In this document: positions 5,835 to 11,045 of the stretch, one piece after another
Numbering within the stretch: position 1 is the stretch's first letter
How the letters are laid out: every line of letters starts with the position of its first letter
NCBI GenBank assembly: GCA_012516015.1
Contig: JAAYXG010000004.1
Span: 1-11,045 of the forward strand
Length of the DNA: 11,045 nt
Source of the DNA: Lysobacteraceae bacterium
Lineage (GTDB): Bacteria; Pseudomonadota; Gammaproteobacteria; Steroidobacterales; Steroidobacteraceae
Direction: 5' to 3'
Notes under the pieces: generated by a model
Databases searched by the model: none
Seen by the model: the letters and a program-made list of their open reading frames with translations, nothing else
What the model was told of the DNA's origin: nothing
Position numbers and translations under genes: made by a program

Positions 5835-7601
5835 CTATTGCTCGAGCTCGTACTTCAACCGGAGGATGGCGCGCTGCTCGACCGCTCGACCGTCTCTCAC
5901 GACCGGCTCGAAGCGCCAGCGGCGCAGCGCTTCGACGGCAGAGCGGTCGAACACGCTCTCCGGCTCGGAAGCACGCACGATGAAATCGCGCGTCGTGCCG
6001 TCCGGTGCGATCGTGAACTCCACGTCGACCCAACCTTCGACGCCGCGTATTTGCGCTTCGTACGGATACTCCGGGCTGACCTCGCGCGTGCGTTTCAATG
6101 CGCCCGCGGAGATTACGTGCTTGCTCTCAGCCTCCGCGAGCGCGGCTCGATGCTGAGCGCGCAAGCTTCTCACGACGGGCGAAGCAGGATCGAGCTCCGC
6201 TGCCTTATCGAGGAACTTGGCCACCGCTTCGAGATCCGAAGCCGCCAACAAGGTGCGTGCGTGATCGATCAGAGCGGACGTGAGCCGGCGCTGTTCGTCG
6301 GCGATTTCGCCGATCTCCGGATATTCGTTGCGCAGCGCGAGGAGTGCATCGAACGCGTTGTTCTCGGCTGGCTCGATCAGCAGTCCTCTCTCGCGAAGTC
6401 GGGTCGCCAACGCCAGCTTCTCCAGAGCGTCTTCATACGCGTCCGAGTTGTCCGTGATCTCCGCTTCGGGTTCCGAACCGTCGGAAACCGCCGCGGGTTG
6501 AGGTTCCTCCGCGAATGTCGATTCAGGCTCGCCGAGCGTCTGCTCATCGCTCGGCGTGAACGACGCTTCGTCCCGCGGTTCGGCCGGCTCGACCTCGGGA
6601 GCGGGCGGCGCCGACATCGAGTCGACCGACGTTGCGGGCTGTCCCGGCGCACGCGTGCGCGGTGGAAGGGGCGGCGTCAGCGAGCGCGAGAGCTCGATCA
6701 GTTCCTTGTAGAGCTGCTCGTACCGAGGGTGATTCGGTTGAGCACGCTGCAACAGCGTGATCGCAGCCGCACCCGCTTGGGGATCCCGCGCACGCAGCGC
6801 GGCTACGACGTTGGCCTCGAGCGCCGCGATGACGCGCTGCTCGCCAACAGCAGCTTCGGGGTGATTCGGTGCGAGCGCGAGCACCTCACGGTACAGCTCG
6901 AGGGCATTGTTGCCCCGCGGCTCGACCAACCGACCGGTCGCAAGCGCCATGTTCGCACGTCCAAGGAGCTCTTCGATTTGGCTTGCCGTCTGCGCCGCGC
7001 TCGCGATCGCCTGCTCGCGAGCGGGATCGGACGGCTTCGAGCCGAAGAGGAGCCACGATCCCGCGCCAAGGGCTGCGACGACCGCAAGGATCGCGACGCC
7101 GATCCGAAGCGCGCGCGGTCGCCGAGCGATCGTCTTCACGGTCGCAAGCACCATCGGCTCGGTGTTGCGCAGCTCGTAATAGCGGCGCGTCGCCGCCGCG
7201 AGAAACAGATTCGCGCGAGCAGGAGAGATGGGCTTGTGCAGGAAGCGATAGATGCGCCCGTCGCTAACGAGCGCTGCGACGGCGGCTTCCTCGTCGCGAC
7301 GGCCCGTTGCCATCAGCACGAGCTCGGGAAACTGCGAGTGCAGGCGCGCGAGCAAGCTCGCGGCATCGCCGCGGAGCGTTCCTAAATCCGCGATGAGAAT
7401 GCCGCAGCGCCCGCCGACGAGATAGTCGACCGCGGAATCCGCGGAAGGGGCGTGCCAAATGGCGTGTTCGGGGCTGGAGGCTTCTCGCAGCGTCGCGAGC
7501 AGGCCTCCATCCGAAGTTAGAACGACGACGTCGAGAACGTATCCTGGGAGCGAGCTCGCGTGCAACGCAGCGAGGTTTCCATCGTGCCGCGTGCTTTGCA
7601 C
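5835..7601 (-). CDS. Receiver-like domain / TM / helical repeat / TonB C-terminal fusion protein
   Basis: The product is 588 residues. Domains in order: a receiver-like domain at about 22-142; one transmembrane helix at about 164-186; two copies of an 85-residue helical, TPR-like module (about 213-297 and 395-480); a Pro/Glu-rich linker (about 308-385) between them; and a TonB C-terminal domain at about 505-586. The TonB domain shows YPYEAQIRGVEGWVDVEFTI, then PDGTTRDF and ALRRWRFEP, all typical of the family. In the receiver, D72 (ILIAD), T99 and K123 (FLHKP) sit at the phosphoacceptor, switch and lysine positions, but the acidic pair after strand 1 is replaced by T29-S30, so normal Mg2+-dependent phosphorylation is doubtful. 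The topology is consistent: receiver in the cytoplasm, TonB domain in the periplasm, where TonB proteins contact outer-membrane receptors. The start is GTG at 7601, with GAGAG just upstream and an in-frame TAG four codons before it. It lies 23 bases after the CheX-like gene and is presumably cotranscribed. Its place in the chemotaxis-like cluster suggests signal-controlled energy transduction, which is inference. Confidence 0.85.
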   Translation of the reverse strand: MQSTRHDGNLAALHASSLPGYVLDVVVLTSDGGLLATLREASSPEHAIWHAPSADSAVDYLVGGRCGILIADLGTLRGDAASLLARLHSQFPELVLMATGRRDEEAAVAALVSDGRIYRFLHKPISPARANLFLAAATRRYYELRNTEPMVLATVKTIARRPRALRIGVAILAVVAALGAGSWLLFGSKPSDPAREQAIASAAQTASQIEELLGRANMALATGRLVEPRGNNALELYREVLALAPNHPEAAVGEQRVIAALEANVVAALRARDPQAGAAAITLLQRAQPNHPRYEQLYKELIELSRSLTPPLPPRTRAPGQPATSVDSMSAPPAPEVEPAEPRDEASFTPSDEQTLGEPESTFAEEPQPAAVSDGSEPEAEITDNSDAYEDALEKLALATRLRERGLLIEPAENNAFDALLALRNEYPEIGEIADEQRRLTSALIDHARTLLAASDLEAVAKFLDKAAELDPASPVVRSLRAQHRAALAEAESKHVISAGALKRTREVSPEYPYEAQIRGVEGWVDVEFTIAPDGTTRDFIVRASEPESVFDRSAVEALRRWRFEPVVRDGRAVEQRAILRLKYELEQ

Positions 7602-7624
7602 TTCATCTCTCTATCGTCAGCGTT

Positions 7625-8074
7625 TCACTCGAGACACACGACCAATTGGGCGGAATGACTGCGCCAGTTGATCGGAATGACGAACGAGCGAATGTTATCG
7701 GGCGTGACGACTTTATCCGGCTCGCCCGCGACGACTGTCGGCACGGAAATCATGAAGTCCTTGCCGAAGTCGCGCCGCGCGTTGCCCGAGATCGTGTTGG
7801 CGACTTCGCCTACGAGGTCGCACATGTTCTCCTGCGTGAGCTCGGTTTCGCCCATGCGCATCAGCATGACGGTCAGCATCGGGCGCGAGGCCGTGAAGTA
7901 CACGATGCCGCGCCGTTTGCCGGCGATGCTGATGAGCCCGGTGAACTCCTGCACCGTCGGCCGCCCGTCTTGCACGATGTACGGTGAGCCTACCGACGCC
8001 GGCTGATTGGCGGCGGTGGCGAAATAATTCGTCGTTCCTTCGACGAAGGTTTCCAATTCGACTTTAGTCATCAT
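7625..8074 (-). CDS. cheX: CheX-like phosphatase of phosphorylated CheY-type receivers
   Basis: The product is 149 residues, the usual CheX size. The central helix reads CDLVGEVANTISGNAR, holding the ExxN motif (E90, N93) that CheC/CheX/FliY proteins use to position water for attack on the aspartyl phosphate of CheY. The remainder alternates strands and helices as in CheX, with GLISIAGKRRGIVYF and a C-terminal VIPINW strand. There is no signal peptide or membrane segment, so it is cytoplasmic. The start codon lies inside the end of the CheY-like gene: ATGATG at 8074-8069 overlaps the TAA ending at 8064 by 11 bases (8 if the second ATG is used), implying coupled translation and matched amounts of phosphatase and substrate. 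The likely job is to reset the neighbouring CheY-like protein. Whether it also acts on the receiver domain of the TonB fusion is unknown. The family call is strong; the gene symbol is by similarity only. Confidence 0.85.
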   Translation of the reverse strand: MMTKVELETFVEGTTNYFATAANQPASVGSPYIVQDGRPTVQEFTGLISIAGKRRGIVYFTASRPMLTVMLMRMGETELTQENMCDLVGEVANTISGNARRDFGKDFMISVPTVVAGEPDKVVTPDNIRSFVIPINWRSHSAQLVVCLE

Positions 8075-8480
8075 TGCCGGCGCCCCTCAACAGCTCCTCA
8101 AGCGCTTCGGTGAGCTGGCGGTCGGTAAACGGTTTGCAAAGAAAGCCATTTGCTCCCTTCTTCAACGCTTCGATCGCCGTCGCCTTGTCCGACAGCGCCG
8201 AGATAACGAGTATCAGAACATCGGGCTTGATCTTGACGAGATTTTCGACGCATTCGATGCCGTCCATCTCGGGCATCGTGATGTCCATCGTCACGACGTC
8301 CGCGGGTTCCTTCCGGAAGGCTTCGACGGCTTGCTTGCCGTTCGATGCAGTCGCGATCACCTGCAAACGTTCTATCTGCAGCTCGCGCTCGATCTTGCGA
8401 CGAATGATGTTCGAATCGTCGCAGATCATGAGCTTGAGCTTTCCATTCGTCAACGGTTCAGCCTTTGCGGTTGCGGCCAT
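8064..8480 (-). CDS. CheY-like single-domain response regulator
   Basis: The product is 138 residues, a lone receiver domain without an output domain. All active-site residues are visible: the acidic pair D21-D22 (MICDDSNIIRRKI), phosphoacceptor D66 (VTMDITMPEMDG), the switch position S94 (LVISA) and K116 (FLCKPF). About 14 extra residues precede the domain. It should accept phosphate from the HPt histidine of the kinase encoded 28 bases upstream and be dephosphorylated by the CheX-like protein encoded next. The start at 8480 has GAGG five bases upstream (minus strand). Since no DNA-binding or enzymatic domain is attached, output must occur by protein contact: with a flagellar or pilus motor, the TonB-fusion protein, or something outside the window. 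I do not call it CheY itself, because the usual flagellar chemotaxis genes are absent here. Confidence 0.9.
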   Translation of the reverse strand: MAATAKAEPLTNGKLKLMICDDSNIIRRKIERELQIERLQVIATASNGKQAVEAFRKEPADVVTMDITMPEMDGIECVENLVKIKPDVLILVISALSDKATAIEALKKGANGFLCKPFTDRQLTEALEELLRGAGNDD

Positions 8481-8508
8481 GGGTGCCTCTGGAAAATCTT
8501 CTTAAACG

Positions 8509-10767
8509 TTACGCAGCCACTGCGCGCTCGGAGGCGGGCAGCCAGATCTTGAACTTCGAGAACTTCCCGCCTGCCGAGGCCAAGCCGACGCGGCCCCCCA
8601 ACTCGGCGACGAGAATACGAACCAGATCCATGCCCGCACCGCGCCCCGCATCCGTCGTGACGCGATCCGCGGTCGAGAACCCGGGCCGGAAGATGAGCGC
8701 CATCGTCTGGCGCGGATCGAGCATCGCAGCCTGTGCGGGCGTGATCAGGCCGCGCTCCACCGCCACTTCCTTGATGCGATCGAGCTGCAGCCCACGCCCG
8801 TCATCTTGCACGATGAGCTCATACCCGTCGCCGCGCTGCGCGAACTCCACCGCCAGCGTGCCGACCTGGGATTTGTTCGCCTTGGCTCGCTCGCTCGGTT
8901 CCTCGATGCCGTGCACGACGGCGTTGCGAACGAGCTGAATCGTGATGTCCTTGACGGCGCGGCGATACGCTTCCGGAACGTCCGCGAGGCCGTTGCAACG
9001 CAGCGCCACCTGCTTCGAGTGACTGCTCGCGACGCGTGCGGCGAGGTCTTCGAGCGTGCGCTCGAGACCGGTGCTGCCTTCGTCGCCGCCGCTCGCCGCG
9101 GTTTCGACATCGGCGGGTTCCGATTTGCCGGCGAGCCATTGGTCGACCTTTTCGGCCTCCATGTGCCCGCCCGCACTGCGGCGCGTCGCGATCGCTTGGT
9201 GCAAGTCGACGAGACGGCCCAACATCTCGCGCACCTGAGCAAGGTGATTGAACAGATCGTCCAGCTTCACGACGAGCGGCAGGAAGTCGCTGCCGGAGAG
9301 CGACTGTCTGCTCTTGAGGTCGTTGAGCGATTCTTCGAAGGCGTGTGCGCGCTGCTCGACCGTCTTCAGGCCGAGCGCAGCCGCTTCGCCCTTGACCGCG
9401 TGCACTTGGCGATAGATGCCGTCGATCTTCGCCCGGAACGCCGATTCTTCGCGTGCCGGCTCCTTCAGGATCGAGTTCACCATCTTGAGCGACACGTCCG
9501 CATCGGTCAGGAAGCTGGTGAGGCTGTCCGGCTCGACGTGCAGAATGCGTAGCAGCAGATCGAGCTGCGCTTGTGCCTTCTCTTGCGATTCCTGCAACTC
9601 GCGCGACAGCATCACGCGCTTCGTCACGTCGTTCACGGTGACGAGCAGGTGCGACAGGCTGCCTTCCGATTTCACGCGGTTGAAGTCGAACTCCAGGAAG
9701 TGCGTGTCGAAGCCGCCGGCGGGATTGTCGAAGTGCACTTCGACTTCGGAGAGCGGGTTGATCGTCTTGACGAGTTTCTCGTTGACGCGTTCGCCCCAGA
9801 GCAGCGCAACGTAGTCCATCGCGGTGCGCAGCGTCTTCTCGGGTACGATTTCCTTGAGCAGCTCATCGAACGTGAGACCGACGAAGTCATCGCGTCGGAA
9901 GATGGTGTTGAGCGCCATCGAACGCTCGGTACCGATCTTGAGATCTTTGTCGAGCAGGAAGAGACCTTCGTTCACCGTGCGCAAGATGTCTTCGGTTTCC
10001 TTGCGCGCCCGGTTCGCGACGAGCTCCTCCTTGCGCAAGTTACGAGCGAAATAGAAGAAGATCGCGCCGAGCAGGAGCAGCGCTGCAATCATGCCGCCGA
10101 CCTGCAGTGCCTTGAGCGTTCCTGCGTCGCTCGCGCTGTCCTGTTCGACGAGCACGCCGAGATCGGCCATCGCCTTGGCGAGCTGCGCGTGCGAAGCGGC
10201 GCCGTACTCGTTGAGCTCTTCGACGGCCGCAAGCAGTCGGCGACCGCGAGGGCTGTACTGCACGCCTACCGGTGTTGTCGTGGCGCCGCTCGCTTCCGGT
10301 GCAGGGGCCGCATTCTCCGCGGGATAGGGGGAACCGGCGAAGTTCAGGACGGGAGTGAGCTTCTTCTTGTAGCCATCCCACAGCTTTGCAGTCTGATTCA
10401 GCATGGCCTGCGCTTCTGCCGTGCGTAGCGAAGGCAAGGGGACCACTTCGCCCGCGCTATCGGAGATCATGCCACCGCTGGCCAGCCCGCTGAGGGCATG
10501 GTCGTACGCGTGCGCTGCTTTGCGGAGCACCTCAAGCTGATCGTCGATTTTCTCGCCGTTCTGCAGGCGCTCGCCGAGCACCCGGCCGGCTTCGTAAACG
10601 GCTGCCGGTTGCGCCTGCTGCTGCGCGAGGAATTTCACGCCCGCAACATTCTTGGCGAATTGGTCGGCGATACCGTGGTTGAACGCGAGGATGATCGCGA
10701 TGAACACGAGGAATCCCGTGATCGCGAACACGACTCCCTTGTACCGACCCAGATCTAAGATGCCCAT
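8509..10767 (-). CDS. Membrane-anchored CheA-like hybrid kinase (TM-sensor-TM-PAS-HPt-HATPase), no CheW-binding domain
   Basis: The product is 752 residues. TM helix 1 is at about 11-31, an extracytoplasmic helical sensor region of unrecognised family at 32-220, and TM helix 2 at 221-241. A PAS-like domain follows at about 258-383 (ILRTVNEGLFLLDKDLKI at its start), then a coiled coil (383-403). An HPt domain has the phosphohistidine motif YRQVHAVKGEAAALGL, H456. A CheA-type ATPase has an N box QLVRNAVVHGIEEP (N615), a G1 box DDGRG (655-659) and a G2 box GRGAGMD (708-714). In CheA the HPt histidine is phosphorylated by the ATPase and passes phosphate to CheY. Here a membrane sensor is fused in, no HAMP is evident, and the protein ends just after the ATPase, so the CheW-binding P5 domain is missing; I also see no clear P2 or P3. 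It should therefore signal without receptor arrays. The frame extends to 10983, but the ATG at 10767 has a strong Shine-Dalgarno and directly precedes helix 1. The CheY-like gene follows after 28 bases. Confidence 0.85.
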   Translation of the reverse strand: MGILDLGRYKGVVFAITGFLVFIAIILAFNHGIADQFAKNVAGVKFLAQQQAQPAAVYEAGRVLGERLQNGEKIDDQLEVLRKAAHAYDHALSGLASGGMISDSAGEVVPLPSLRTAEAQAMLNQTAKLWDGYKKKLTPVLNFAGSPYPAENAAPAPEASGATTTPVGVQYSPRGRRLLAAVEELNEYGAASHAQLAKAMADLGVLVEQDSASDAGTLKALQVGGMIAALLLLGAIFFYFARNLRKEELVANRARKETEDILRTVNEGLFLLDKDLKIGTERSMALNTIFRRDDFVGLTFDELLKEIVPEKTLRTAMDYVALLWGERVNEKLVKTINPLSEVEVHFDNPAGGFDTHFLEFDFNRVKSEGSLSHLLVTVNDVTKRVMLSRELQESQEKAQAQLDLLLRILHVEPDSLTSFLTDADVSLKMVNSILKEPAREESAFRAKIDGIYRQVHAVKGEAAALGLKTVEQRAHAFEESLNDLKSRQSLSGSDFLPLVVKLDDLFNHLAQVREMLGRLVDLHQAIATRRSAGGHMEAEKVDQWLAGKSEPADVETAASGGDEGSTGLERTLEDLAARVASSHSKQVALRCNGLADVPEAYRRAVKDITIQLVRNAVVHGIEEPSERAKANKSQVGTLAVEFAQRGDGYELIVQDDGRGLQLDRIKEVAVERGLITPAQAAMLDPRQTMALIFRPGFSTADRVTTDAGRGAGMDLVRILVAELGGRVGLASAGGKFSKFKIWLPASERAVAA

Positions 10768-10773
10768 GCACAA

Positions 10774-10779
10774 TCCCCT
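10774..10779 (-). promoter_or_regulatory. Ribosome binding site deciding the kinase start
   Basis: On the minus strand AGGGGA (10779-10774) lies 6 bases before the ATG at 10767. It supports this start over the upstream ATG at 10983, whose extra 72 residues are Arg-rich and unlike any domain. Confidence 0.75.
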
Positions 10780-10943
10780 ATACGAAGAGTTTGACGCAGC
10801 GTCGGCTTTACGCACCGCGTCGTTAGCGCCGGCGGGGCGGCACCGTTCTAGTTCGAATGGGCCGCGCCGCAGTCGGCGATTCGCAGTGCGCCTATCTGAC
10901 AATAAGCTGTGCGGAGGTGCTCGTACTAGTTCCCGTTTTTTAA

Positions 10944-10977
10944 GGACAGAAACTTGCGCCAGTTCAAAGTTTTGTCC
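10944..10977. repeat. Inverted repeat with one bulged base
   Basis: GGACA-G-AAAC (10944-10953) pairs with GTTTTGTCC (10969-10977): nine base pairs with one bulged G and a 15-base loop. It is preceded by TTTTTT but not followed by a T tract on the plus strand. Read on the minus strand it is followed, after CC, by TTAAAAAACGGG, so a terminator for a leftward transcript coming from outside the window is weakly possible. Confidence 0.45.
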
Positions 10978-10983
10978 ACTCAC

Positions 10984-11023
10984 TTCAGGATTTTGGCGCA
11001 GCGATAGCGCGGTAAATCCTGAA
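10984..11023. repeat. Perfect 10-bp inverted repeat with inner GCGC pair
   Basis: TTCAGGATTT (10984-10993) and AAATCCTGAA (11014-11023) are perfect inverted copies separated by 20 bases. The spacer contains GCGC at 10996-10999 and again at 11007-11010 around AGCGATA, so the whole can fold as one long hairpin. It may be a dimeric regulator site, a structured RNA element or the end of a small mobile repeat. The sequence alone does not decide. Confidence 0.6.
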
Positions 11024-11045
11024 AACTAAGCCAGGTGACGCTTGA

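Larger units (their letters stand above)
10768..11045. other. Noncoding upstream region of the kinase cluster
   Basis: No convincing gene is present on either strand. The region must contain the promoter of the leftward kinase-cheY-cheX-TonB run, but I find no sigma70, sigma28 or sigma54 pair with acceptable spacing. It contains two inverted repeats (10944-10977 and 10984-11023) and a direct repeat CGTWCTAGTTC at 10844-10854 and 10922-10932. Bases from about 10920 on are clearly more AT-rich than the coding DNA, which suits a regulatory region. Confidence 0.5.

Noticed and set aside
5838..7385. Long plus-strand open frame of 515 codons opposite the TonB fusion
   Set aside because: It is Arg-rich without recognisable motifs and is a GC-driven shadow of the minus-strand gene, which has clear receiver and TonB domains.
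7517..7606. Short 29-codon frame starting with the ATG at 7606, overlapping the GTG start of the TonB fusion
   Set aside because: The purine-rich site abuts this ATG without spacing but sits about 5 bases from the GTG at 7601, and the short frame encodes nothing recognisable.
9571..10428. Plus-strand open frame of 285 codons opposite the kinase
   Set aside because: No recognisable domain or ribosome binding site; the minus strand carries PAS and TM segments in the same place.
8064..10767. Flagellar chemotaxis operon
   Set aside because: No CheW, CheB, CheR, chemoreceptor or flagellar gene is present, and the kinase lacks the CheW-binding domain.
10768..10983. Extension of the kinase by 72 N-terminal residues from the ATG at 10983
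   Set aside because: The extra sequence is Arg-rich with no domain, would cover the likely promoter region, and lacks the strong AGGGGA site found before the ATG at 10767.
10768..11045. Sigma28 or sigma54 promoter before the kinase
   Set aside because: A TAAAGCC sequence occurs on the minus strand, but no GCCGATAA-like or TGGCAC-N5-TTGC partner has correct spacing.

Overview
The window is GC-rich and densely coded, and every gene in it fits a Gram-negative bacterium: periplasmic M16 peptidases, a TonB C-terminal domain, CheX/CheY-type signalling and an NTP/NDP-exchange-type transporter. A gammaproteobacterium (something like Steroidobacteraceae, Nevskiales or Xanthomonadales) is my best guess from gene style. 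This is inference; there is no rRNA or other marker gene in the window. I see no tRNA, rRNA, CRISPR array, insertion sequence or phage gene.

Layout. (1) 2-1288 (+): the 3' end of a gene for a large, probably exported protein built from tandem 93-residue Ig-like (He_PIG-type) repeats and one C-terminal fibronectin type III domain. It ends in a clear intrinsic terminator at 1316-1344. (2) 1465-4283 (+): two adjacent M16B peptidase genes. The first has the complete zinc site HxxEH...E and the second has lost it, which is the usual active/inactive partner arrangement. (3) 10767-4308 (-): a leftward run of five genes that converges on the M16 pair with only 24 bases between stop codons. In order of transcription they are a membrane-bound CheA-like kinase (TM, sensor, TM, PAS, HPt, HATPase), a single-domain CheY-like receiver, a CheX-like phosphatase, a receiver-TM-helical repeat-TonB fusion protein, and, after a 138-base gap, an NTP/NDP-exchange-like membrane transporter. 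(4) 10768-11045: noncoding DNA upstream of the kinase, containing two inverted repeats and a direct repeat.

The part most worth attention is the kinase-CheY-CheX-TonB cluster. It holds the parts of a chemotaxis-style phosphorelay (HPt kinase, receiver, phosphatase), but the kinase carries its own membrane sensor and ends without the CheW-binding domain. No receptor, CheW, CheB or CheR is present. The last tightly spaced gene encodes an inner-membrane TonB-type energy transducer whose cytoplasmic N-terminus is a receiver-like domain. It keeps the candidate aspartate, threonine and lysine positions but has lost the acidic pair that binds Mg2+. I infer a local signalling circuit that may tune energy transduction to an outer-membrane TonB-dependent receptor. 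No such receptor gene lies in the window and no function has been shown.
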